Shown here: positions 50,857 through 57,644 of the stretch, piece by piece
Numbering within the stretch: the stretch's first letter is position 1
How the letters are laid out: each line of letters begins with the position of its first letter
Origin: JABHIE01 sp964584805
GTDB taxonomy: Bacteria > Planctomycetota > UBA1135
Assembly: GCA_964584805.1 (NCBI GenBank)
Contig: CAZPAY010000005.1
Coordinates: 1-64,000, forward strand
Direction of reading: 5' to 3'
DNA length: 64,000 nucleotides
Notes under the pieces: model-generated
Told to the model about the DNA's origin: nothing
The model's database searches: none
The model's input: only the letters and a program-made list of their open reading frames with translations
Made by a program: the position numbers and the translations under genes

Positions 50857-51803
50857 GAATCTTGATTTCGAATGGGAAGAAGAATTTTACGCTCGACGCC
50901 TTTCGTGAAAACGGCAAGCGCGGCATTGTGCATGCTCTCACGCAGGGAGGCTTCTATTTCATCTCTAACTTGCACCAAATCACCCGTGCCAAAAATCCGG
51001 ACGGCTTCCACCCGAATCAGATAAACCCATTGCTTGCCAAAAATCGGGCCACGCAAAAAACGATCATCGATGCGTTTGTATCCGAGGTCAGCAAAAAGTT
51101 GCTTGAGCATCGACTCTTCGAATTGCTTTGTGCTTTGCCGCCGCAAAATACCAGCGGCGCCTTTCCGTTTGCGGCTGATCGGATCTTCAGAATAGGTCAG
51201 GACAGCATCGTCCCAAGCCAGTGCTTTCGATTTGATGCGCTCTCCTACGCCGGTCAGCAGTTTGTGCAAGCCATTGCGCGCATCTTGAGAAAGAACTTCA
51301 CCTGTTTGCATGTCGACCAACGGAAGCCGAATCCAGGAGCATTGCATTTGCCCGTGAAACTCAGGCACGGACTTAATGTAATGTTGCCGCAATTCAGGCA
51401 TTGTGAAATCAGTCGGTTGATTTGCATCAAGACGATTTGCTAGCTGTTCCGTCATGGTTTGACCCACAGGTTTGGAATCGCTTTCCTCTTTTCCAAAAAC
51501 AGCCAGCCAATCGCTGAACTCACGCACGATTTCATAGAAGCGCGGTGAATTCAGATAAATACGAAAAAGTTCAGCCGTGTTGGGGTCGCGATATGCCGCG
51601 ATAAGTGGGTCGTCGGCAGCGAACGCCACACGAAGGACATCTTCTGCGGTGTAAATCGTGCCACCCTGATAAAGGACGGCCGCCGACCAGTCATTAACGA
51701 GCTCTTGCTCTGCGGCGACGGCTTGCTGCGATGGAGCAGCAGCCTCTTGCGGGTTTGCGATTGCCGCCAAAATCGAAGCGGCGAGAAGTGGTGTGAGAAA
51801 CAT
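50853..51803 (-). CDS. exported parvulin/SurA-like protein
   Basis: A 316-residue protein with a signal peptide (residues 1-17). Helical N- and C-terminal parts flank a central region (about residues 150-240) that resembles a degenerate parvulin domain: MQCSWIRLPL, then DDAVLTYSEDPISRKRKGAAGILRR, matching the parvulin YSED-x-x-x-x-x-G-G-x-L-G-W. The order helical-parvulin-helical is that of SurA/PrsA foldases. The usual Gly-Gly is replaced, so isomerase activity may be lost. It leads the operon of two ABC transporters and may help their extracytoplasmic substrate. Confidence 0.6.
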   Translation of the reverse strand: MFLTPLLAASILAAIANPQEAAAPSQQAVAAEQELVNDWSAAVLYQGGTIYTAEDVLRVAFAADDPLIAAYRDPNTAELFRIYLNSPRFYEIVREFSDWLAVFGKEESDSKPVGQTMTEQLANRLDANQPTDFTMPELRQHYIKSVPEFHGQMQCSWIRLPLVDMQTGEVLSQDARNGLHKLLTGVGERIKSKALAWDDAVLTYSEDPISRKRKGAAGILRRQSTKQFEESMLKQLFADLGYKRIDDRFLRGPIFGKQWVYLIRVEAVRIFGTGDLVQVRDEIEASLRESMHNAALAVFTKGVERKILLPIRNQDS

Positions 51804-51836
51804 GGATTGGGGCAGTCGTTTGCGGGGGTGTTATCG

Positions 51837-51842
51837 TAACCT
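51837..51842 (+). promoter_or_regulatory. -10 box TAACCT before the galactokinase-like gene
   Basis: TAACCT ends eight bases before ATG 51851. TATCGT at 51832-51837 is an alternative that would give a leader of about seven bases. Confidence 0.35.
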
Positions 51843-51850
51843 TTCGCATC

Positions 51851-53038
51851 ATGACGGTAACTGCCCGAGCCTACGAAGAAGCCTTGAATCTGCTAGACGA
51901 TTCTCGGGGCGCCCGCGTTTTTTTTGCTCCTGGGCGAGCGAATTTGGCTGGCGCGCATATGGATTACAACGGAGGTAGGGTGATGCCCGTCGCTCTGTCG
52001 CGAGGCACTTACCTTGCCGTTTCGCCACGAAACGATGGCCGCTTCGTCATGCGCTCGGCACAATTTCCTGGTCAGTCGGTTGATTTGTCACCCGATGAGT
52101 TGCGCCCAGGCCGCGTAAAATCATGGTCGGTCTATACCGAGGGTGCGCTTTATGTCGCCCGTCGCGCATGGGGTGAATTGCCCGGATTGAATCTGGCGTT
52201 GAGTGCCGATTTGCCGATGGCAAAAGGCTTGTCATCCTCAGCGAGCGTCGAGGCTGTTGTGGTTTATGCACTTTCGCATTTGTTGGGCCTAACCAACGGC
52301 TCATCGCGTCGCGACCAGGTCGATGAATGGGTGCGCTTGGCTCATGCTGCTGAAAACGAATACGCCGGAGTGCGTTGCGGCATTTTGGACCAAAGCGCGA
52401 TTTTCCTGGCCGAGCCCGATAGTTTGTTGTGGTTTGATTGCCTTGAATTGACGCGCGAGCATTTGCCGCTTGATGCAACGCAGGCTTCCATCGTAATTTT
52501 GGACACTGGTGTTTCGCGTGAGTTAGCAAGCAGCGCTTTCAATCAACGCGTGGCTGAATGTACGCAGGCCTTGGGTTTGTTGCAGATGCAACTCCCGGGA
52601 ATTACCTGTTTGCGCGATGTGTCGGCAAGTGACTTTGACAAATTCGGCGGCGGCCTGAGCGAAACTCTGCAAAAACGCGTGCGGCATGTAGTGACGGAAG
52701 TCGTCCGTACAGATGTTGCAGCCGATGCTTTGCGTAAACCTGACTTGGCGGCTTTCGGCGCTACGATGAGTGAGAGCCATGAATCCATGAGGGTCGACTA
52801 CGAGGTCTCTTGCGCTGAGCTTGATGCGATGGCCGCCGCTGCTATTGCGCAGAAAGGTTGCTACGGCGCGCGGCTAACGGGGGCGGGTTTTGGCGGTTGC
52901 GTGGTCGCGCTTGTGCATCCTGAATCGCGCGAGAGTTTTGACGCAGGCGTGATTGCGGCCTATCAAAAAGCAACGGGCCGAGAGGTCACGCCGCAGTGGT
53001 TTGCGCCTGCCGGTGGCCCGCGTGAAATTGTGGCTTAG
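51851..53038 (+). CDS. galK: galactokinase-family GHMP kinase
   Basis: A 395-residue sugar kinase with the galactokinase plan: APGRANLAGAHMDYN at residues about 26-40, the ATP loop GLSSSASVEA, the catalytic-base region CGILDQSAIF and the C-terminal GARLTGAGFGGC. In galactokinases the first motif is G-R-V-N-L-I-G-E-H-T-D-Y, and the Glu contacts the sugar. Here it is Ala (GAHMDY). His and Asp are kept. It may therefore phosphorylate galactose weakly or use another sugar such as a deoxy- or amino-sugar. It is divergent from the ABC operon and not next to galT or galE. Confidence 0.82.
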   Translation: MTVTARAYEEALNLLDDSRGARVFFAPGRANLAGAHMDYNGGRVMPVALSRGTYLAVSPRNDGRFVMRSAQFPGQSVDLSPDELRPGRVKSWSVYTEGALYVARRAWGELPGLNLALSADLPMAKGLSSSASVEAVVVYALSHLLGLTNGSSRRDQVDEWVRLAHAAENEYAGVRCGILDQSAIFLAEPDSLLWFDCLELTREHLPLDATQASIVILDTGVSRELASSAFNQRVAECTQALGLLQMQLPGITCLRDVSASDFDKFGGGLSETLQKRVRHVVTEVVRTDVAADALRKPDLAAFGATMSESHESMRVDYEVSCAELDAMAAAAIAQKGCYGARLTGAGFGGCVVALVHPESRESFDAGVIAAYQKATGREVTPQWFAPAGGPREIVA

Positions 53039-53062
53039 CCACGCTACAGCTGGCCGATTGAA

Positions 53063-54187
53063 TTAGTCGCGAATCCGCACGAGCAACACGCGATGATGTG
53101 CGCGATCATCGTCTGGAGCACCGGTCATCCAGACGGGGCCGATGGCCTGCATATGGTTGAATTCCGCGGCCTCGATAAATCGCTTTGCGTCAAGAATAGG
53201 CTGATTCGAGCCGAAGATCGACCACTTGAGATAAGTGCCACCCTTTTCCATTTTTGCGCCAGGAGTGCCAGCTTCAACGAGTCGCGCTTGCGTGGATTTT
53301 TCGTTTTCAACGCGCACCCACTTGTGACTTGCATCGACAGTGATGCCGCCATCGTCGACAACCCAATACAAATCAGGTTGTAACACTTTTTCAATTTTAT
53401 CGCGAGATCCACTGATCGGAGCCTCGGCAGAAGTGCGTAAGCCCACCCAGGAGCCCGCATCTGTTTTTGTCAAGTGCGCGGGCAAAAAAGCATTTTTCAG
53501 GCAGAGCATGCCGCCACGCATTTCCGAGAATTGCTCGATTTGTTTGCCGTGCGGATAATGCCAAGCCCATGTTTGAGGGAAGGAACCCGTCGGTGTTTTC
53601 TTCCAGCTGGTGAGATAAAGCTCAAGGTTGTCTGCCGAAATATGTGCGGGCAGCCAATTCCGTAATTTTGCGCGCACGATGCCGCTCGGGCCGTGAATCT
53701 CGGCATAGACCGGGCCGATGTCACTTTGATCGGCCGGGGCTGTTGTTTTCGAGCCATCCATCCGCGTCGGAAAACTCCACCCCCAAGGGAAGCGAGCGAC
53801 GGCCCAACGCAACCATGTGTCGCGGTCAATCGTGCCGACAGGGTTTTCGCGCGCCTGTTTTGCCTTGGGCGTTTTAACCCACGACTCGGCTTTACCCTTG
53901 GGCGTAGTCGGCCCCATATAAAGAAAGATGTTGGAGAGTTCTTTCGCCGTCAAAGTAAAGCGCAAGCGGTCGGGGCCACCCAGCAAGATTTGGACGCCCT
54001 GCGTGACGGGCTTGCGCTCGCCAATGTGAAAGGTGATTTCGCCACTAAACAGATAATGCTGTGCCGGGCTATGTGGCGGCGCCGCAGTAATCCCTCGTGC
54101 TTCGGTAGCCCGCGCCATTGCTGTGGATTCTTGTGGCGCAACGAGTGCGGCGCACATCCATAGCAGGGGGAGGGTGAGCAACATCAA
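53063..54187 (-). CDS. exported protein of unknown function
   Basis: A 374-residue protein with a signal peptide (residues 1-17). The N-terminal half (HYLFSGEITFHIGERKPVTQGVQILLGGPDRLRFTL) looks like a LolA/LppX-type half-barrel that binds lipophilic molecules; the C-terminal half is not recognised. It starts 18 bases after the HEAT-repeat lipoprotein gene and is probably cotranscribed with it. The galactokinase-like gene converges on it; the 24-base gap has no terminator with a T run. Confidence 0.5.
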   Translation of the reverse strand: MMLLTLPLLWMCAALVAPQESTAMARATEARGITAAPPHSPAQHYLFSGEITFHIGERKPVTQGVQILLGGPDRLRFTLTAKELSNIFLYMGPTTPKGKAESWVKTPKAKQARENPVGTIDRDTWLRWAVARFPWGWSFPTRMDGSKTTAPADQSDIGPVYAEIHGPSGIVRAKLRNWLPAHISADNLELYLTSWKKTPTGSFPQTWAWHYPHGKQIEQFSEMRGGMLCLKNAFLPAHLTKTDAGSWVGLRTSAEAPISGSRDKIEKVLQPDLYWVVDDGGITVDASHKWVRVENEKSTQARLVEAGTPGAKMEKGGTYLKWSIFGSNQPILDAKRFIEAAEFNHMQAIGPVWMTGAPDDDRAHHRVLLVRIRD

Positions 54188-54205
54188 TCTGTTTCTTGGG
54201 TATCG

Positions 54206-55267
54206 CTATCGAGCCGCGGCGGCCGCGCGGCGCATCGCTTTTAGCCAAGGGGTGGCTTCGGGGCCGTAGTCTCGTGCGTACATTTTGGTCAGTGCGCCGC
54301 GTGCCGTGCCGACGACAAGTGCATCGGGGTCTTCAAGTGCGCGCGCTAAGACATCAGTCATGTGCAGAGCGCTCATTTCGCCGAGTGCAAAAGCTGCTGC
54401 CGTGCGCACGAGCGGGTCGGTATCGCCGCTTAGTAAATCACCAAGTGAGGGCGCGAGCTGTGTCGAGCCAGCTAAGCCCGCGGCACTCGCGGCTGTTGCG
54501 CGCACATGGCCGACCGGGTCTTGCAAGAGCGGCATGACACATGCGGTCAGTTGGCCTTCGAGGTCGCTGCGACTGGCGAGTGCGATTTTTTGCAAAGCGT
54601 AAGCGGCATTCATGCGCACGCTCGCGGGAGCATTTTCGCGCATACTGGCTTCGCGTATGGGGGAGAGTGGTGTTTCCGGCGCGGCCAAGATGGCGAGGCC
54701 GAGTAAGGCGTTGGCAGAAATCTCAAAATCAGGGGCGCTGACATTGTTGATAATTAAGTGCAACACTGCTGGGTCGTGCGTGAAGCCAAGTGCCGCCGAA
54801 GCAATTCCGCGGTTGCGGGGAGCGCCAGAAACAGCCTCGCGCTCAAGGATGCCTTGGTCGCGCCGCGCCATCAGCGAAAAAGAACTCGCCGTAAAACCAA
54901 GCGTCTCGGCTTTGTTGGGGCCGGTGCTGCTATGTGCGCCAGTCCAAGCGACAAGGTGCCGCTCGGCTTCAAAAATCACGCGACCGATAGCCTCTTTGGT
55001 CAGTTTACCTAGCTCAGGCACGGTGGCTGGTCGAGGTAAAAATGGTTTGGGCGACGGGCTTGGATTTGCGCTTGTTTCGGTGCTCAGGTTTGCAGCAGTA
55101 CCCTCTGCTTGAGCCACGGGGATACGAATCGGAGCGCGCGTGGGCAGTGTTGAAGCCACAGGCGAAACGCCCGGGATGGCATAACCCGTTGTCGGAGCCG
55201 GTGCAGCGCAAGACGCCAACGCCAAAAAAAGCGCGGCAATGGGCAGGGAATGTGTGCGTGATTCCAT
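54206..55267 (-). CDS. lipoprotein with HEAT-like repeats
   Basis: A 353-residue lipoprotein with lipobox LASC (Cys20), a long Pro/Ser/Thr-rich linker to about residue 90 and then HEAT/PBS-type helical repeats at about 150-350. They read EISANALLGLAILAAP, SVRMNAAYALQKIALA, HVRATAASAAGLAG, LVRTAAAFALGEMSA and LVVGTARGALTKM. Such domains bind partner proteins. ATG 55267 gives the signal peptide; the longer open frame does not. A possible TATCCT box ends ten bases upstream. Confidence 0.75.
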   Translation of the reverse strand: MESRTHSLPIAALFLALASCAAPAPTTGYAIPGVSPVASTLPTRAPIRIPVAQAEGTAANLSTETSANPSPSPKPFLPRPATVPELGKLTKEAIGRVIFEAERHLVAWTGAHSSTGPNKAETLGFTASSFSLMARRDQGILEREAVSGAPRNRGIASAALGFTHDPAVLHLIINNVSAPDFEISANALLGLAILAAPETPLSPIREASMRENAPASVRMNAAYALQKIALASRSDLEGQLTACVMPLLQDPVGHVRATAASAAGLAGSTQLAPSLGDLLSGDTDPLVRTAAAFALGEMSALHMTDVLARALEDPDALVVGTARGALTKMYARDYGPEATPWLKAMRRAAAAAR

Positions 55268-55335
55268 TTTGTGTCGTAGGATAGCAGACCCGCCTAATAG
55301 GCATTTTCTTCCCCCTTTCTCACTCACTCTCATCA

Positions 55336-56394
55336 ATGGAACTCCTGCAATGGATGTCTGCAGGCGACTGCGAACGCATGGTAGCCGTCCAAGACCGGGC
55401 CTCGGGCCTGCGCGCCTGGATTGCTTTGCACCATACCGAGCGCGGGCCGGCTTACGGTGGCGTGCGAATTTGGCGTTATCGCTCTGAGGGCGCGGCCGCG
55501 GCCGATGCGCTGCGACTCGCGCAAGCGATGACTTACAAATGCGTGCTCGCTGGCGTGCCGGGCGGGGGTGCAAAAACCGTGGTGCTGGCGGATTACCTGC
55601 ACGATCGCCCCGCAGCCATGGAAGCGCTCGGCCGTGAGATTGAAAAACTCGGCGGTATCTACCGCACCGGCCCTGATGTCGGCTTCACCGAGGCCGATGG
55701 CATCGCCTTGGGGCGCGGCACCCAATGGTTGGCGCATAAAGAAGTGCGCCCTGGTTTGCGCTCAGCGGGCGAGGCCACGGCCGATGGCGTCTTGTGGGGC
55801 GTGAAAGCGGTTTTGAGCCATCTAGGCAGTCATGATTTGGATGGCGCGCGCGTCAGCGTTCAGGGGCTTGGCTCGGTGGGCTTGGTTTTGTCGCGTTTAT
55901 TGATTGACGCGGGTGCGAGTGTGCTGGCTAGTGATTTGTCCGAGACGGCTTGCGTGGAAGCCAAAAAGCTGGGGGTCGAGATTGTCGACCCGAGTCAGAT
56001 TTTCGATGTCGAAGCCGATGTCTTTGCGCCATGCGCGATGGGCGGAGTCTTGCATGATTTGAGCATTCAGCGTCTGCGGGTGCGGGCGGTTGCCGGTGCG
56101 GCGAATAATCCGTTAGCGCGTGATGACCATGCGCGATTGCTCGCAGAGCGCGAGATTGTGTTTGTGCCCGATTTTGTGGTCAATGCAGGCGCTCTGATTG
56201 AGGGCGCGGGGCATGAGGCATGCGGCCGCACCGATTGGGGTGATGAGTTGCACAATATCGGTGTCACCGTGTCGAGTGTGCTGCATTCAGCTGAAGCCGA
56301 GGGGCGTAACCCTCTTGAGGCGGCCCGGCATATGGCAGAAGAAATTCTCGAAGCCGAAAAGGAAAGCCGAGTTTCTGTGCTTGAGGCGGAGTGA
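55336..56394 (+). CDS. leucine-dehydrogenase-type amino-acid dehydrogenase
   Basis: A 352-residue member of the Glu/Leu/Phe/Val dehydrogenases, catalysing reversible NAD-dependent deamination of branched or aromatic amino acids. The substrate-binding part has GPAYGGVRIWRY and MTYKCVLAGVPGGGAKTVVL with both conserved Lys. The Rossmann part has VSVQGLGSVG, followed by GAANNPLA and PDFVVNAGALIEG. Length and the GG-x-R start favour leucine/phenylalanine dehydrogenase over glutamate dehydrogenase. TAGGAT at 55277-55282 could be its promoter, with a leader of about 45 bases. Confidence 0.88.
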   Translation: MELLQWMSAGDCERMVAVQDRASGLRAWIALHHTERGPAYGGVRIWRYRSEGAAAADALRLAQAMTYKCVLAGVPGGGAKTVVLADYLHDRPAAMEALGREIEKLGGIYRTGPDVGFTEADGIALGRGTQWLAHKEVRPGLRSAGEATADGVLWGVKAVLSHLGSHDLDGARVSVQGLGSVGLVLSRLLIDAGASVLASDLSETACVEAKKLGVEIVDPSQIFDVEADVFAPCAMGGVLHDLSIQRLRVRAVAGAANNPLARDDHARLLAEREIVFVPDFVVNAGALIEGAGHEACGRTDWGDELHNIGVTVSSVLHSAEAEGRNPLEAARHMAEEILEAEKESRVSVLEAE

Positions 56395-56400
56395 GTTGGC

Positions 56401-56406
56401 TACGAT
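56401..56406 (+). promoter_or_regulatory. -10 box TACGAT before the 56413 gene
   Basis: TACGAT ends six bases before ATG 56413, only a few bases after the dehydrogenase stop. It suggests a separate transcript. Confidence 0.35.
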
Positions 56407-56412
56407 GGTGGA

Positions 56413-56808
56413 ATGCGAATCGCCACCATTTTCCTTCTCATTCTGCCTGCTTTAGCCGCTCAACCCATGATGAGTAATCTCATCATGCGCGCCATTAATG
56501 TAAATGGTGGGGCGGCCGCTCAGTTAAGTGCGCACTATGCCACGCCCGGCTCGACGGTTTACTTTTGCTACTCAACGGCTGGGTTTGGCCCGACGCCAAC
56601 GCCCTATGGTTTTAGCTTAGATTTGACTCCGCCGATTGGCGGCGGTTTGGCCCCCGGTTTTTCAGGCACAGTCAACGCCAGCGGCGAGCTTTTCCTTAAT
56701 GTCAATGTGCCCACCGCAATGACCGGAATGCTCATCTGGGGCCAAGCGATTGAAAATAACGCTGGCGTCTTCAGCATCAGCCCCGTGATTGAGGGCGTGG
56801 TGGGCTAA
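56413..56808 (+). CDS. small secreted beta-domain protein
   Basis: A 131-residue protein: a signal peptide (to about residue 16) and one beta domain. The segment VYFCYSTAGFGPTPTPYGFSLDLTPPI closely parallels the N-terminal domain of the SUMF1-like protein (AYSLSGAGPMSTPYGSVDLSPPI). Both continue with a G-E/V-x-x-L-x-V-x-V-P strand and a W-x-Q-A strand, and end near the same point. Here the domain stands alone. The function is unknown; in the larger protein it is an accessory module. Confidence 0.65.
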   Translation: MRIATIFLLILPALAAQPMMSNLIMRAINVNGGAAAQLSAHYATPGSTVYFCYSTAGFGPTPTPYGFSLDLTPPIGGGLAPGFSGTVNASGELFLNVNVPTAMTGMLIWGQAIENNAGVFSISPVIEGVVG

Positions 56809-56847
56809 GGAATCGCCTCGATTTCGCTCACCCAAAGCGCAACGATC

Positions 56848-57024
56848 TCATGGTGCCTTTGGTTTCGAAAACAACCGCGCGCCAACCGCACCGCCAACGG
56901 AGCCGCCAACCGTGCCGGCAATCACAGCAGGCGTAAGTTCCACTTGGAAGATTTTGAGCATAAAACCGCTCACAAGGCCAGCGGCCAATCCGATGAGAAT
57001 CCCGACCCCGATTGTCTTTAGCAT
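56848..57024 (-). CDS. small glycine-zipper membrane protein
   Basis: A 58-residue frame: MLKTIGVGILIGLAAGLVSG, a second stretch ELTPAVIAGTVGGSVGGAVG, and a basic tail FSKPKAP. Two helices are likely, both with G-x-x-x-G spacing typical of glycine-zipper proteins. TAGAAT on the minus strand (57031-57036) ends exactly six bases before the ATG, which supports expression. It lies just downstream of iscX on the same strand. No function is known; small zipper proteins often sit in membranes and oligomerise. Confidence 0.5.
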   Translation of the reverse strand: MLKTIGVGILIGLAAGLVSGFMLKIFQVELTPAVIAGTVGGSVGGAVGARLFSKPKAP

Positions 57025-57030
57025 GTATGC

Positions 57031-57036
57031 ATTCTA
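57031..57036 (-). promoter_or_regulatory. -10 box TAGAAT for the small zipper protein
   Basis: Same box and spacing (six bases) as in front of the transketolase-family gene at 13443. Confidence 0.4.
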
Positions 57037-57064
57037 CATCGCAAGCCGCCGCGGAACGGCGCGA

Positions 57065-57283
57065 TTATTGGCCTTGGAACTCTTCCAGCCATTCCATTTG
57101 GATGGCCTCAAGCACCTTTTCATTGCAGCGCTCGACCGCGTCGTCAAATGCTGGCAAACCCATCACCAAATCGCGCAAATCGGTAAAGCGCACTTCGAGT
57201 GGGTTTTGCCCTGGGTGAGCCTCAAACAACTCGGCTGCGATGTCGTAGATGTCGACCCACTTCAGCGGTTTGGAATCACTCAT
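57065..57283 (-). CDS. iscX: Fe-S assembly protein IscX
   Basis: A 72-residue protein matching IscX/YfhJ along its length: LKWVDIYDIAAELFEAHPG, NPLEVRFTDLRDLV, FDDAVERCNEKVLEAIQMEWLEE. It is an acidic helical protein that binds IscS and iron and modulates cluster assembly. Its start overlaps ferredoxin by eight bases. It is the last gene of the isc operon, as in Escherichia coli. Confidence 0.92.
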   Translation of the reverse strand: MSDSKPLKWVDIYDIAAELFEAHPGQNPLEVRFTDLRDLVMGLPAFDDAVERCNEKVLEAIQMEWLEEFQGQ

Positions 57284-57635
57284 GACTTTCGCTCACGAGA
57301 TTGCGATTCCAGTCAGGGACTTCCGCGACTACATCACACTCGCCATTCGGGACGGCCTGGCAAGCAAGCCGACTTTGCAGGGTCAAACCCGGCGCACTGT
57401 CGAGCATGTCTTCCTCTTTTTCGCTGGCTTCGTTGAGCGAATCAAAACCGCTCGTCACAATCACATGGCAAGTCGAGCAAGCGCCGACTCCGCCGCAAGC
57501 GTGATCGATATCGACGCCTAAGTCATTTGCGGTTTGCAAAATAGAGCCTGGCAAGCCATCGCGGCTTTGGCCATTTTCGCCTGCCGTCAATTCAATGCTC
57601 TCGTCGACGGGCTGAAAAGTGATGCGGTATTTCAT
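57276..57635 (-). CDS. fdx: [2Fe-2S] ferredoxin of the isc system
   Basis: A 119-residue adrenodoxin-type ferredoxin that supplies electrons for cluster assembly. The ligands are in CGGVGACSTCHV and the later RLACQAVP, the C-x5-C-x2-C-x(n)-C pattern. Typical segments DHACGG and EEDMLDSAPGLTLQSRLACQ are present. A short insertion (GENGQSRDGLPG) replaces the usual GES-loop near residue 20. It starts nine bases after hscA. Confidence 0.93.
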   Translation of the reverse strand: MKYRITFQPVDESIELTAGENGQSRDGLPGSILQTANDLGVDIDHACGGVGACSTCHVIVTSGFDSLNEASEKEEDMLDSAPGLTLQSRLACQAVPNGECDVVAEVPDWNRNLVSESHE

Positions 57636-57644
57636 AATGGTCTA

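Noticed and set aside
46359..51803. Copper/nitrous-oxide (Nos) maturation cluster
   Set aside because: The ABC proteins are NosF/NosY-like in type, but no NosD, NosL or cupredoxin gene is present.
53030..53042. GTGGCT-T-AGCCAC palindrome as terminator after the galactokinase-like gene
   Set aside because: It overlaps the stop codon, has a one-base centre and is not followed by T.
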